Positions 16,929 to 26,709 of a DNA stretch of 64,000 nt are shown piece by piece. Made by a program: the position numbers and the translations under genes. How positions within the stretch are numbered: position 1 is the stretch's first letter; each line of letters starts with the position of its first letter. The DNA is from Natrialba sp. SSL1 (GTDB lineage Archaea > Halobacteriota > Halobacteria > Halobacteriales > Natrialbaceae): positions 89,317-153,316 of the forward strand of contig NZ_MASN01000041.1 of NCBI RefSeq assembly GCF_001861355.1. The letters run 5' to 3'. Under the pieces are notes generated by a model, which ran no database searches, was not told the DNA's origin, and worked only from the letters and a program-made list of their open reading frames with translations.

Positions 16929-19082
16929 TTACTGCACCTTCTCACCCACGACAGCGTCGTCGTGAGTCGTCAGCAGATCCGCTTCGTCGCCCGCCGCGAG
17001 GATCATGCCGTTCGATTCGACGCCGAACAGCTCCGCGGGCTCCATGTTTGCGAGCAGGATGCACTTCTCGCCCGGCAGTTCGTCGAGGTCGTGCAGTTGC
17101 TTGATGCCTGCGACGACCTGTCGCGTCTCGAAGCCGATGTCGACCTCGAGCTTCGCGAGGTCGTCTGCACCCTCGATCCCCTCGGCCGACTCGATGCGAC
17201 CGACGCGGATGTCGAGTTCCTGGAAGTCTTCGAAGCCGATACGCTCCTCGAGGAGCGGCTCGAGGTCGCCGGTGGCTGCGTCTTCGTCTTCATCTTCGTC
17301 TGCCATAGCAGCCGATTCGTCCGACGCGGTGTCGTCGCTTTCGGTTTCCTCGTCTGCGTCGCTCTCGTCATCATCGCCGGCCGCCGCAACTCGCTCCTCC
17401 AACTTCTCGTTCAGCTCCGCCACGCGATCGTCTTCGATCTTTTCGAAGAGCTCACCCGGCTCGTCGAAGTTTCGCGGCGGGGACTCGAGTGCGTCCTCGA
17501 GATGGGCGTCTGCAACGTCGCCGTCTTCGCCTAACTGCTCCCAGAGCGCCTGGGCTTTGTCGGGGGCGATGGGGTCGAGAAGGACGCCGACGGCCTTGGC
17601 GATCTGGACGCAGTCGCGGATGACCTGTGCGGCCTGCTCGGGGTCGTCGTCGGTGAGCTTCCAGGGCTCGTTGCGCTGGATGTACTCGTTGCCGAACTGG
17701 GCGAGCTGCGTTGCGGCCTGGCCGATGCCGCGCAGCGAGTAGTCGTTGACGGCCTCGCGGGTTTGGCCAATGGCACCCTCGATACGCTCTGTGACTTCTT
17801 CGGAGACGTCTGCCTCTGGCGTGCCCTCGTAGTTGCGGTAGGCGAACAGCAGCGATCGGTACCAGAAGTTGCCGACCGTTCCCACTAACTCGCCGTTGAC
17901 CTTCTCCTGGAAGGCGTCCCAGGAGAAGTCGACGTCCTGCTGGAGACCGCCCGTCGTGGTCAGGTAGTACCGCAGCAGGTCGGGGTGGAAGCCCTCCGCT
18001 AAGTACTCCTTCGCCCAAATTGCACGATTCCGGCTGGTAGAGAGGCCCTTGCCGTTGATCGTGATGAAGCCCGTTGCGGCGACTGCGCGGGGCTTGTTGT
18101 AGCCTGCGCCCTCGAGCATCGCGGGCCAGAAGATGGTGTGGTGCTGGATGATGTCGCGGCCGATGACGTGGACGATGTCACCGTCCTCTTTCCAGACGCG
18201 CTCCCAGTCGTACTCGTCGGTGCCGACGCGGTCTGCGTACTGCTTGGTCGAGGCGATGTACTCGACGGGGGCGTCGACCCAAACGTAGAGGACGATGTCT
18301 TCCGTGGTCTCGCTATCTCCGTTTGGATAGTCGATCCCCCACTCCATGTCGCGGGTGAGACACCAGTCCTGCAGCCCCTCTTCGATCCACTGCCGGGGCT
18401 GGTTGCGCGCGTTCGAGGTACCCTCGAGTCCGTCCAGGAACTCGGTGAGGAAGTCGGCGAACTCGGAGACCTCGAAGAACTTGTGCGTTCGGTCGCGGTA
18501 CTCCGCTGCGTTGCCGGTGATCGTACTCGTTGGGTCCTCGACCTCGCCCGGTTCCAGGTGGCGCTGGCAGCCCTCGTCACACTCGTCGCCGCGGGCCTTC
18601 GCGCCGCAGTAGGGACAGGTTCCCTCGACGTAGCGGTCGGGCAGATACTGATCTGCGTCGGGGTCGTAGGCGACCTGAATCTCTTTCTCGTAGATGTACC
18701 CCTCGTCGTCCAGCGTGCGGACGATCTCCTGGGTCAGTTCGGTGTTCGTCTCGTCGTGGGTGTGGCCGTAGTTGTCGAAGTCGACGTTGAACTTCGGGAA
18801 CGTCTCCTCGTACTGTTCGTGCCACTCCATGGCAAACTCCTCGGGCGAGACGCCCTCCTCCTCGGCGTTGACGGCGACCGGCGTGCCGTGCATGTCCGAG
18901 CCGGAGACGTAGGCCGTCTCCTGGCCGAGCGTCTCGAGTGCGCGCGAGAATGCGTCTGCGCCGATATACCCCCGCAGGTGACCGATGTGCAGGTCGCCGT
19001 TGGCGTAGGGCAACCCGCAGGTCACGACGGCGGGACGATCCGTCGGAAATGCGTCGTCAGTTGTTGTTGAATCCGTGCTCAT
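16929..19082 (-). CDS. metG: Methionyl-tRNA synthetase with C-terminal tRNA-binding domain
   Basis: 717 residues. It charges tRNA-Met. The class I signature is LHIGHLRGY near residue 31, zinc ligands are in CPYCGAKARGDECDEGC near residue 157, and the KMSKS-type loop reads KGLSTSRN near residue 348. The last 110 residues form an EMAP/Trbp111-like tRNA-binding domain (LDIRVGRIESAEG), joined by an acidic, disordered linker. A TATA-like TTTTAC on the minus strand near 19108, about 27 bases upstream of the ATG, suggests a leaderless transcript. Confidence 0.97.
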   Translation of the reverse strand: MSTDSTTTDDAFPTDRPAVVTCGLPYANGDLHIGHLRGYIGADAFSRALETLGQETAYVSGSDMHGTPVAVNAEEEGVSPEEFAMEWHEQYEETFPKFNVDFDNYGHTHDETNTELTQEIVRTLDDEGYIYEKEIQVAYDPDADQYLPDRYVEGTCPYCGAKARGDECDEGCQRHLEPGEVEDPTSTITGNAAEYRDRTHKFFEVSEFADFLTEFLDGLEGTSNARNQPRQWIEEGLQDWCLTRDMEWGIDYPNGDSETTEDIVLYVWVDAPVEYIASTKQYADRVGTDEYDWERVWKEDGDIVHVIGRDIIQHHTIFWPAMLEGAGYNKPRAVAATGFITINGKGLSTSRNRAIWAKEYLAEGFHPDLLRYYLTTTGGLQQDVDFSWDAFQEKVNGELVGTVGNFWYRSLLFAYRNYEGTPEADVSEEVTERIEGAIGQTREAVNDYSLRGIGQAATQLAQFGNEYIQRNEPWKLTDDDPEQAAQVIRDCVQIAKAVGVLLDPIAPDKAQALWEQLGEDGDVADAHLEDALESPPRNFDEPGELFEKIEDDRVAELNEKLEERVAAAGDDDESDADEETESDDTASDESAAMADEDEDEDAATGDLEPLLEERIGFEDFQELDIRVGRIESAEGIEGADDLAKLEVDIGFETRQVVAGIKQLHDLDELPGEKCILLANMEPAELFGVESNGMILAAGDEADLLTTHDDAVVGEKVQ

Positions 19083-19470
19083 ATGCGTGTTCTGTCGGTG
19101 GCGGGCGTAAAACCCGCCGGTTTGGGATTGGGTTTGGGTTCGGTCTGCTCGCTTCGCCAGTGGTCTCGCTCACGAGTCTGCTCGTCAGTCGGCGGTGAGC
19201 AGTAACCGGAAAGCGGGAAGCGGTAAACGGTGACCAGTGCCCCGTGAGCAGAGCAGTGGTCCAATCGATCGAACCGAGTTTCGCGCCACGAGGAACCCGT
19301 ATGACCGGATGCGGTCGTGATGCTCTACTCGGTGACGGCGCTGTCGCTACATTCGCATTGGGCGAGAACAGACGGGAACGAGAGCGCACGTCGTCATCTG
19401 TATCCAATCCTAGACGGTCCGCGTCCATAACTGTTGGTACTCGAGTACTCCTCACCGACACGGCCCCAGG
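19083..19470. other. Intergenic region upstream of metG
   Basis: No gene is supported. It contains the metG promoter box near 19108, inside a GGCGGG...CCCGCC inverted repeat (about 19098-19116). A stretch of near-repeated words follows (GTGAGCAG, AGTAACCGG, AAGCGGTAAACGGTGACCAGT) around 19193-19260. The rest is unremarkable. Confidence 0.5.
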
Positions 19471-19842
19471 TCATCCGTCGTCGCCATCGGTAGCAGTGCC
19501 GTCGTCAGACCCGGCAGCCGGCTCCGCGTCCCAGATCGCCGGAAAGAGATCCAACCGGCTCCCGAGCAGCAATCCAGCACCCATCAGCCCGAACCCACCG
19601 AAGGTGACGAGAAACGTCAGCAGATCGAAATCGACGACGAGCGCGACGGCGGCACCGACCCAGGCGAGCCAGCCGAGCGCTTCCCAGGGCCGCCCGCCAT
19701 AGAGCCGCCAGACCGACAGCGAGAGAACGAACCCGCCGAAGGCGGCTGCAACCGCGATTTGCTCGAATGACAGCGTCAACGAGGCGACGGCCAACAGTGC
19801 GAAGCCGACGAGCGCAACGCCATCGATCCGATCGAGCGCCAT
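19471..19842 (-). CDS. Small four-helix membrane protein
   Basis: 123 residues from MALDRIDG; an upstream extension of the frame is Arg-rich and unlikely. Four hydrophobic helices lie at about residues 6-22, 25-42, 51-68 and 72-92. A short Asp/Gly-rich tail follows. The family and function are not recognised. It lies 46 bases downstream of the decarboxylase gene on the same strand and may be co-transcribed with it. Confidence 0.7.
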   Translation of the reverse strand: MALDRIDGVALVGFALLAVASLTLSFEQIAVAAAFGGFVLSLSVWRLYGGRPWEALGWLAWVGAAVALVVDFDLLTFLVTFGGFGLMGAGLLLGSRLDLFPAIWDAEPAAGSDDGTATDGDDG

Positions 19843-19888
19843 ACACACCTCTCGCGGCGGCGATGATAAACGAGTATCGAAACCAGCA

Positions 19889-21013
19889 TCACGTCGTCGC
19901 GGCTGGTGTCTCCGACTCGGACTCGAGTGCATCGATCTCAGCGACGAACGACTCGAGTTGCGCTCGCGTCACGTGGGGCATGCAGACGACCCGGAGTTCG
20001 CCGCTGCCGGTGCTGGAAATTCGCCAGCCGGCCTCGCGAAGCGCCTCGAACGTGGCCTGTGGCAGGTCGGCTGCGACGAGCGGGAGTTCGGGATCGACGA
20101 CGTCGTACCCCAGGGCTGCCAGTTCGGCCGCGAGCCACTCGGCGTTGGCCTGCGAGCGCTCGTACTGCTCGCGGTAGCCGTCGGGCCAGAGTTCGGTCAT
20201 CGCGGCGACGGCGCTGGCGACGCCGGCACCCGAACGGGTGCCGGTGAGCGTCGCCTGCGAGGTGGACTCGAGATACGGCGTGTCGACGGCGAGTTCGTCG
20301 AGCAGCGTCTCGTCGCGGACCAACAAACCGCCAGCGGGGACCGCGGCCTGGCCCATCTTGTGGGGGTCGATCGCCATCGTGTCGACGGGTGCGTGGTCGA
20401 ACTGCCATGCGTGGTCGGTAAAGGGCAGGACGAACCCGCCCCAGGCGGCGTCGACGTGGAGCAGTGCGTCGACGGACTGTGCAATCTCGCCGAGTTCGGG
20501 AATCGGATCGACGCGACCGTACTCGGTCGTGCCGGCGACGCCGACGACCATCGCCGTGGTTTCGTCGACGCAGGCGCGGACGGCCTCGAGATCGACGCGG
20601 TGGTCGTCGTCGGTGGGGACCAGTTCAAGGTCGACGCCGAGCACGTTCGCCGCCTTCTGGAAGCTGAAGTGGCCCGATTCGGGCATGACGACGGTCGGCG
20701 TCTCGGGTGTCTCGGGTGTCCCGGACATCTCGCCTCCCGTAGCCGTCGTTCTGGCGCGCTCGCGGGCGATCCGAACGGCCTGAATATTCGCCTCCGTGCC
20801 GCCGCTCGCGACGTAGCCGGCGGGGTCATCGAGACCGGCGACCTCGCCCAGCAGTTCGATGGCCTCGTCCTCCAGGGCCGAAATCGTGGGGTAGGTTCCC
20901 GGATCGCCGGGGTTCGTCGCGAGAAATCGTTCGGCCGCCTCGCGCGCGACCGGATGGGGTGTCGTACACATCGAGGAGAGCACCCGGTCGAACGCTTGGG
21001 GCTCGCGTTGCAT
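19889..21013 (-). CDS. mfnA: MfnA-type PLP decarboxylase (aspartate/tyrosine)
   Basis: 374 residues, group II PLP-dependent decarboxylase. The PLP-binding Lys is in DPHKMGQAA near residue 221; HVDAAWGG near residue 187 and [10 protein letters not shown] near residue 68 are typical. In methanogens MfnA makes tyramine for methanofuran; haloarchaea have no methanofuran, and the homologue is thought to decarboxylate aspartate to beta-alanine for coenzyme A. That role is inference here. A short Thr/Pro/Glu insert near residue 100 is local. The neighbour downstream on the same strand is a small membrane protein. Confidence 0.92.
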   Translation of the reverse strand: MQREPQAFDRVLSSMCTTPHPVAREAAERFLATNPGDPGTYPTISALEDEAIELLGEVAGLDDPAGYVASGGTEANIQAVRIARERARTTATGGEMSGTPETPETPTVVMPESGHFSFQKAANVLGVDLELVPTDDDHRVDLEAVRACVDETTAMVVGVAGTTEYGRVDPIPELGEIAQSVDALLHVDAAWGGFVLPFTDHAWQFDHAPVDTMAIDPHKMGQAAVPAGGLLVRDETLLDELAVDTPYLESTSQATLTGTRSGAGVASAVAAMTELWPDGYREQYERSQANAEWLAAELAALGYDVVDPELPLVAADLPQATFEALREAGWRISSTGSGELRVVCMPHVTRAQLESFVAEIDALESESETPAATT

Positions 21014-21115
21014 ATCTCGTCGGTGGGTCGTCCGGCGTTTAGTCGTTGCGTTTACCGACTCTCGGCGTGAAAGGAGCCCTGACCGGAGCCGAAGACGTGA
21101 CCGGACGGAGCGCTG

Positions 21116-23482
21116 TTAGCGAACCGAATCGAGCAAGAGCTTCTGTTCGACGCGCTTGACCTCGTGCTGGACGTCGCGGACGGCGTCGATGTTCGCCGAA
21201 ATCGAGCTAATGCCTTCGTTGACGAGGAACTGCGCCATCTCGGGCTTCGAGCCGGCCTGGCCGCAGATGCTCGTGTTCACGTCGTGCTCGCGGCAGGTCT
21301 CGATCACGTCACCGATCAGTCGCAGCACGGAGGGGTGCAGTTCGTCGAACCGGTCTGCGACGTGCTCGTTGTTCCGATCCACGGCGAGCGTGTACTGCGT
21401 GAGGTCGTTCGTGCCGAAGGAGGCGAAGTCGATGCCCGCGTCCGCCATCTCCTCGACTGCAAGCGCGGAGGCTGGCGTCTCGATCATCACACCCCACTTG
21501 CGCTTCTCGGGGTCGATGCCGGCTTCTTCCATCAGGCGCTTGGCCTGATAGACGTCCTCGGCGTCGTTGACCAGCGGGAACATGATCTCGACGTTGTCGT
21601 AGCCCATCTCGTAGAGCCGGCGGAACGCCTCGAGTTCGTGGGCGAACACGTCGGGACGGTCGAGCGAACGGCGGATGCCGCGGTAGCCGAGCATCGGGTT
21701 GTGCTCCTCCGGTTCGTCTGCGCCGCCCTCGAGTTGCCGGAACTCGTCGGTGGGCGCATCGAGGGTGCGGGTACGGACCGGGCGCGGGTAGAACTCGTCG
21801 GCGACGCCGCGGATACCCTCGACGAGTTCGGTAATGTAGGCGTCCTCGCCGTTTTCCTCGATGTACTTGGCTGGCGTCTGGTTCAGCGAGAGGATCATGT
21901 GCTCCATGCGCAGCAGGCCGACGCCGTCGGCACCGGTCGCGGCCGCGCGTTCGGCGGCTTCGGGGATGGAGACGTTGACCTTCACCTCCGTCGCGGTCAT
22001 CGGTTTGACCGGCGACTGTGGGCGGACCTCCTCGACTGGTTCGGTCTCCTCCTCGGGTTCGACTTCCTGTCCCTCGAGTACTGCGCCCTTGTCGCCGTCG
22101 AGCGTGACGACGCGGCCGTCCTCCAGAACGGTCGTCGCGTTCGTCGTGCCGACGACGGCGGGGACGCCGAGTTCGCGCGAGACGATGGCGGCGTGGCTGG
22201 TCATGCCGCCCTCGTCGGTGACGATGCCGGCGGCGCGTTTCATCGCCGGCACCATGTCGGGCATCGTCATCTCGGTGACGATGATGTCGCCGTCGCTGAC
22301 CTTGTCGAGGTCGTCGAGTTTCGTGACGATCCGGGCGGCCCCGCTGACGGTGCCGGGACTCGAGCCGAGGCCGTCAACGAGCATGCCGCCGGAGCCGGAC
22401 TCGGCCCCGTTCGTGTCGGCACCTGCGGCGTCGTCGCTACTCTCGGCGGCCGCGGCACTGCCGCTTCCGTCGGTGATCCCCTGTGTGGCGTCGATACCGC
22501 CAGCGGCCGATCCCGATGCGGCGTCGGCCGCGCTCTCGCTGTCGTCGATCGTCGTGATCGGGCGGGACTGGAGCATGTAGACGTCGCCGCCGGCAATTGC
22601 CCACTCGACGTCCTGTGGGGTCTCGTAGTGGTTCTCGACGCGCTCGCCGAGGTCGAGCAGGCGGTCGATTTCCTCGTCGTCGATAACGCGGGCGTTCCGC
22701 TTGTCGTCTGGCACCTCGCGCTCGACGGTTGTGCCCGTCTCCTCGTCCTTCACGTGCATCACCTTCTTTTCGGCGACGCTGACGTCGACCGAGCGGTCTT
22801 CGCGCTCGACGACGTAATTGTCCGGCGAGACGGCCCCGGAGACGACCGCTTCGCCGAGCCCCCACGCGGCCTCGATGATCATCGTCGGATCGCCAGTCGA
22901 GGGGTGGCTGGTGAACATCACGCCGGATTTCTCGGCGTCGACCATCTGCTGGACGACGACGGCGATGTTGACCGCCGAGTGGTCGAAGCCCTGCTCCTGG
23001 CGGTAGTAGATCGCTCGCTGCGTAAAGAGAGACGCCCAACACTCACGGACGCGCTCGAGCAGGTTCTCCTCGGTCACATTGAGGAACGTCTCCTGCTGGC
23101 CCGCGAACGACGCGTCCGGCAGGTCTTCGGCGGTCGCGGAGGAGCGAACGGCGACGAACGCCTCGCCGTCCCCAACCTCGCGATAGGACTCCAGAATTTC
23201 CTCGCGCAACTCGTCGGGGAACGGCGTCTCGAGAATGAGTTCCTGTGCGCGGTCTGCTGCAGCCGCGAGCGCACTCGAGTCCTCGACATCGACGTCGACG
23301 GCGGCGAAGAGTTCCTCGTCGATCTCGGCCGATTCGATGAACGATCGGTAGGTTCCGGCGGTCACGACGAAACCTGGGGGGACGGGGAGCCCGGCTCCGG
23401 TAAGTTCGCCAAGGGAGGCACCTTTGCCGCCGACTTTCTCGAGGTCGCCGGCGCTGATCTCGTCCAGCCAGAGTACAGCCAT
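21116..23482 (-). CDS. ppsA: Phosphoenolpyruvate synthase
   Basis: 788 residues from MAVLWLDEIS. It converts pyruvate, ATP and water to PEP, AMP and phosphate for gluconeogenesis. An N-terminal ATP-grasp domain (KVGGKGASLGEL; VRSSATAEDLPDASFAGQQE) is followed by the swivelling domain with the catalytic His in GGMTSHAAIVSRE, then the PEP-binding barrel with the catalytic Cys region SICGQAG. Between the first two domains is an unusually long Ala/Ser/Gly-rich linker of about 65 residues (about 330-395), which should be disordered. It works opposite to the pyruvate kinase encoded 8 kb away. Confidence 0.97.
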   Translation of the reverse strand: MAVLWLDEISAGDLEKVGGKGASLGELTGAGLPVPPGFVVTAGTYRSFIESAEIDEELFAAVDVDVEDSSALAAAADRAQELILETPFPDELREEILESYREVGDGEAFVAVRSSATAEDLPDASFAGQQETFLNVTEENLLERVRECWASLFTQRAIYYRQEQGFDHSAVNIAVVVQQMVDAEKSGVMFTSHPSTGDPTMIIEAAWGLGEAVVSGAVSPDNYVVEREDRSVDVSVAEKKVMHVKDEETGTTVEREVPDDKRNARVIDDEEIDRLLDLGERVENHYETPQDVEWAIAGGDVYMLQSRPITTIDDSESAADAASGSAAGGIDATQGITDGSGSAAAAESSDDAAGADTNGAESGSGGMLVDGLGSSPGTVSGAARIVTKLDDLDKVSDGDIIVTEMTMPDMVPAMKRAAGIVTDEGGMTSHAAIVSRELGVPAVVGTTNATTVLEDGRVVTLDGDKGAVLEGQEVEPEEETEPVEEVRPQSPVKPMTATEVKVNVSIPEAAERAAATGADGVGLLRMEHMILSLNQTPAKYIEENGEDAYITELVEGIRGVADEFYPRPVRTRTLDAPTDEFRQLEGGADEPEEHNPMLGYRGIRRSLDRPDVFAHELEAFRRLYEMGYDNVEIMFPLVNDAEDVYQAKRLMEEAGIDPEKRKWGVMIETPASALAVEEMADAGIDFASFGTNDLTQYTLAVDRNNEHVADRFDELHPSVLRLIGDVIETCREHDVNTSICGQAGSKPEMAQFLVNEGISSISANIDAVRDVQHEVKRVEQKLLLDSVR

Positions 23483-23613
23483 CTGTAGTCGTGTGGACAC
23501 CGGATTCGATTAAGAAGGTTGCGAACGAGGGGCATGTTTCGCAACTCGGAACTGAATGAACCATCGGACGGCGCGGCGATTTTCACCGCGGTTTGTGATC
23601 GAGAAAGCGACAG

Positions 23614-24525
23614 TTAGGCCTCGAGGATCTCGTCCTCGTCGTCCTCGGGGATCACGATCGAACCATCGAGTGTGGTCACACCGCGTCCACCGACGCGAAC
23701 CGTGGTCCCCTCGAGTTCCACTCGCACGTAGCCAGGCCGGTCGACGTAGTGGCCCTGCTCGAGTCGGAGTTCCTCCGGCAGGTCGTCGTCGAACGCCCCG
23801 AAGTGATCGAGGTAGGCTGCGACTGCGCCGCTCGCGGTGCCGGTGACGGGATCTTCGGGGATGCCAGCACCAGGCGCGAACATTCGTCCGTGTAGCGTCG
23901 ACTCCCGGTCGAGCGCGTCGAACGTAAACAGATAGACGCCGGCCGCGTCGAACTCGTCGGTGAGTTCCTCGACGGCGGCCATATCGGGCGCTGCGTCGCC
24001 GAGATCCGAGAGATACGTGATCGGAACGACGAGGAACGGCAGCCCCGTCGAGGACACCGCGAGAGGGATGTCATCGCGCGCGCCCTCGAGTGCAGCCTGC
24101 TCGACGCCGAGAACCTCGGCGGCGCGGGCGTAGGAGAGGTCGACCTCACGGACCTGCGGCGCGTTCTGGGTCATCCAGACCGTGCCGTCCTCGCTGACGT
24201 CGATGTCGAGAACGCCGACGTTCGTCTCGAGTGTGGTGGTGCCAGGCTCCAGACCCTCGTCGTAGAGGTGGGCGAACGAGCCGATGGTTGCGTGGCCACA
24301 GAGGTCGACCTCCTGTGTCGGTGTGAAGTACTGGACGCGGTAGTTGGCCTCGTCGCTCTCCTGCAGAAACGCGGTTTCGCTCACGGCCATCTCGTCGGCG
24401 ATGGCCTGCATCTGGCTCTCCGAGAGGTCGTCGGCCTCGGGGACGACGCCGGCCGGGTTGCCGGTGCACGGGTCGTTGGTGAAGGCGTCGACCTGTAGAA
24501 TTCGAGTGGTCGTCGTCGTGCTCAT
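23614..24525 (-). CDS. PhzF family isomerase/epimerase-like protein
   Basis: 303 residues from MSTTTTTRILQVDAF. The family hallmarks are TNDPCTGNPAGVV near residue 13, VDLCGHATIGS near residue 71, and a second pseudo-repeat with DPVTGTASGAV near residue 230. The two-fold repeated diaminopimelate-epimerase fold is evident. PhzF proteins isomerise or epimerise small substrates; most homologues lack an assigned substrate. It is not in a phenazine operon. It is followed 131 bases downstream by ppsA on the same strand. Confidence 0.9.
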   Translation of the reverse strand: MSTTTTTRILQVDAFTNDPCTGNPAGVVPEADDLSESQMQAIADEMAVSETAFLQESDEANYRVQYFTPTQEVDLCGHATIGSFAHLYDEGLEPGTTTLETNVGVLDIDVSEDGTVWMTQNAPQVREVDLSYARAAEVLGVEQAALEGARDDIPLAVSSTGLPFLVVPITYLSDLGDAAPDMAAVEELTDEFDAAGVYLFTFDALDRESTLHGRMFAPGAGIPEDPVTGTASGAVAAYLDHFGAFDDDLPEELRLEQGHYVDRPGYVRVELEGTTVRVGGRGVTTLDGSIVIPEDDEDEILEA

Positions 24526-24716
24526 ACGGTGACGTTTCACGCGGGGATATTCCATCTTTCCACTCGCGTTCCGGTACCGGGCCAACTGCACCTGTTGCAC
24601 ACCGACTTTCCGTGGCTACTGTCGGCAACGGATGGACTACGTTAGCGAGCGGATCGTCGGTTCGTGAAACCCAGTCAGCTCTCAGCTGTCAGCAGCCAGT
24701 TGCCAGCTGGTGGCCG
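24526..24716. other. Spacer with imperfect AGCTG/CAGC word repeats
   Basis: The stretch at about 24668-24716 iterates AGTCAGCT, CTCAGCTGTCAGCAG, CCAGTTGCCAGCTGG. It may fold into small hairpins downstream of thiC. No gene is seen. Confidence 0.5.
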
Positions 24717-26228
24717 TCAGTCGTCGCTCTCGGCCGGCGTCTCCGCAGTCTCCTCGAGTTCACCTTCGGTTCTATCGTTCCCGGTGACTCTCTCGACACT
24801 ATCGGCTGGTCCGTCGTCACTGTTTGCGCCGAACAGTTCCGACGCCGCACCCTCGTGGGTGCCGACTGGTGGGAGATTGACCTCGGCAGCGGGGGACGAC
24901 TCGAGGTCCGTTTTCGTGTCCGTCTCGAGGGCCGCCATCTCGCCGGCCGCCCGTGCGTCTTGGTCGATCCGCATCGAGCAGAACTCGACGCCACACATGG
25001 AGCAGAAGCGCGCCTCCTTGTAGTTATCCTCAGGGAGCGTCTGGTCGTGGTACCCGCGCGCCCGGTCAGGGTCCAGTGCGAGTTGGAACTGCTCGCGCCA
25101 GTCGAACGCGTATCGCGCTTCCGAGAGGGCGTCGTCCCAGTCGCGTGCGCCCGGTCGTTCGGTCCCGACGTCGCCCGCGTGGGCGGCGATCCGGTAGGCT
25201 GCCAGCCCCTCGCGAACGTCCTCCTCGTCTGGCAATCCGAGATGCTCCTTCGGCGTCACGTAACAGAGCATCGCCGCGCCGGCCTGTGCCGCCATCGCCG
25301 CGCCGATCGCGCTCGTGATGTGGTCGTAGCCGGGCGCGATGTCGGTCACCAGCGGCCCGAGGACGTAGAACGGTGCGCCGTCACAGACCTCCTGCTGGCG
25401 CTCGACGTTCTCGGCCACCTTGTGCATCGGGATGTGGCCCGGCCCTTCGACCATCACCTGCACGTCCTTCTCCCAGGCGCGGCGAGTCAGTTCGCCCAGC
25501 GTGTCGAGTTCGGCGTACTGGGCTTCGTCACACGCGTCTGCGAGCGATCCCGGGCGGAGGCTGTCTCCGAGACTGAACGTCACGTCGTGCTCGGCGAAGA
25601 TCTCACAGATTTCGTCGTAGACCTGAAAGAGCGGGTTCTGTTCGCCGTTCTCTTCCATCCACTTCGCCATGATCGAGCCACCGCGGGAGACGATTCCCGT
25701 GGTTCGGCCCTCGGTCAGCGGGAGGTGCTCCGCCAAAATCCCGGCGTGGATCGTCATGTAGTCGACGCCCTGCTCGGCCTGTTTTTCGATGATCTCGAGT
25801 AGTAGGTCTGTGGTAATCTCCTCGGGACTCTCGGCTCGTTTGACGGCCTCGTACAGCGGCACCGTGCCGATCGGAACCGGTGAGTGCTCGACGTGCATCT
25901 CACGAATCTCGTCTAAGTCGGTTCCCGTACTGAGATCCATCACCGTATCCGCGCCGTAGTGGACCGCCGTGTGGAGCTTCTCGAGTTCGGTCTCGCGATC
26001 GCTCGTCGTCTCGCTGTTGCCGATGTTGGCGTTGACCTTCGTGGCGAACTCGCGGCCGATGATCATCGGATCGAGTGCGTCGTGATGCCGGTTGGCCGGG
26101 ATTACAGCCTGTCCATCCGCGACTTGCTGGCGGACGAACTCAGGGTCGCGGTTCTCGCGGGCGGCGACGCGCTCCATCGCTTCGGTTACGGTTCCGTTCC
26201 GGGCGGCTGCTAGCTGGGTTCGGCCCAT
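24717..26228 (-). CDS. thiC: Phosphomethylpyrimidine synthase (thiamine pyrimidine synthesis)
   Basis: 503 residues. A radical-SAM enzyme that rearranges aminoimidazole ribotide to hydroxymethylpyrimidine phosphate. The C-terminal iron-sulphur motif [11 protein letters not shown] (Cys-x2-Cys-x4-Cys) is present, with [11 protein letters not shown] and [12 protein letters not shown] upstream. A Pro/Glu/Ser-rich tail of about 60 residues follows the cluster and is not part of the family core. The start [12 protein letters not shown] fits the family, and the promoter layout supports a leaderless transcript. No TPP riboswitch is seen; control by a ThiR-type repressor is likely. Confidence 0.97.
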   Translation of the reverse strand: MGRTQLAAARNGTVTEAMERVAARENRDPEFVRQQVADGQAVIPANRHHDALDPMIIGREFATKVNANIGNSETTSDRETELEKLHTAVHYGADTVMDLSTGTDLDEIREMHVEHSPVPIGTVPLYEAVKRAESPEEITTDLLLEIIEKQAEQGVDYMTIHAGILAEHLPLTEGRTTGIVSRGGSIMAKWMEENGEQNPLFQVYDEICEIFAEHDVTFSLGDSLRPGSLADACDEAQYAELDTLGELTRRAWEKDVQVMVEGPGHIPMHKVAENVERQQEVCDGAPFYVLGPLVTDIAPGYDHITSAIGAAMAAQAGAAMLCYVTPKEHLGLPDEEDVREGLAAYRIAAHAGDVGTERPGARDWDDALSEARYAFDWREQFQLALDPDRARGYHDQTLPEDNYKEARFCSMCGVEFCSMRIDQDARAAGEMAALETDTKTDLESSPAAEVNLPPVGTHEGAASELFGANSDDGPADSVERVTGNDRTEGELEETAETPAESDD

Positions 26229-26234
26229 GAATAA

Positions 26235-26259
26235 CTAGGTTGTATTACTAGATTATAAA
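26235..26259 (-). promoter_or_regulatory. thiC promoter with CTAG operator candidate
   Basis: On the minus strand a TTTATAAT box (26252-26259) is centred 27 bases before the ATG. Between box and start lie two CTAG tetramers (26235-26238 and 26248-26251) separated by nine bases. CTAG is rare in haloarchaeal DNA. In Haloferax ThiR controls thiC, so this pair is a plausible binding site. Confidence 0.55.
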
Positions 26260-26709
26260 TCCGGCTTTCATCGTTCGGGTCCATTGGATACTCAAGTGAG
26301 GTAAAGGGAGTGAGAGGCGGAGCAATTCCACTCAAACTACTCAGAGTGTCACCAATGAACACATTATTCCTAGGTGATTTCTCTGTGCAACAGTTCGGAC
26401 ACCGAATTGCTCAGCGTGCGAAATACACGGTTCCAAGCGCCCTCACGGCCTGTATCGGTGGATGGGTGAGGAATCCCTTCGCTACTCTCAATTCCGATTT
26501 GCGTTAGTTGACGCGACTTTCCGTTCAGTTTGGCGTTCGAATCCACCTAAATCTGCAGCAAGCCGTGTACAAAATCTGAATGGTCTTGACAACCTATATC
26601 GATGGGCTGCAATCGATCGATTGTACTCGAGCTAACGGGTGAAAAGATATGTTCAGTGACACTGTCGCGTTGAGCAATAGCAGACCAATTCATTGTGACG
26701 TGAGAGTCG
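26260..26709. other. AT-richer intergenic stretch upstream of acyltransferase
   Basis: Base composition is clearly lower in GC than the surroundings. A 65-codon frame at 26310-26507 has no recognisable family and no promoter and is not called. A tRNA-like GTTCGAATCC (26535-26544) lacks a pairing T-stem. The region may be decayed mobile DNA, but no transposase motif was found. Confidence 0.5.

Noticed and set aside
21164..23488. 774-codon plus-strand frame over ppsA
   Set aside because: Antisense of a long GC-rich gene; no family features, whereas ppsA has every catalytic motif.
26310..26507. 65-codon frame in the AT-rich spacer, possible transposase remnant
   Set aside because: No DDE, RuvC or HTH motif could be seen and no terminal repeats flank it.
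26535..26544. GTTCGAATCC, resembling the T-loop of a tRNA
   Set aside because: The five bases before the loop (TGGCG) do not pair with those after it (CCACC), and no acceptor or anticodon arm is found upstream.
24717..26709. TPP riboswitch before thiC
   Set aside because: The transcript appears leaderless, leaving no room for a riboswitch between TATA box and start.
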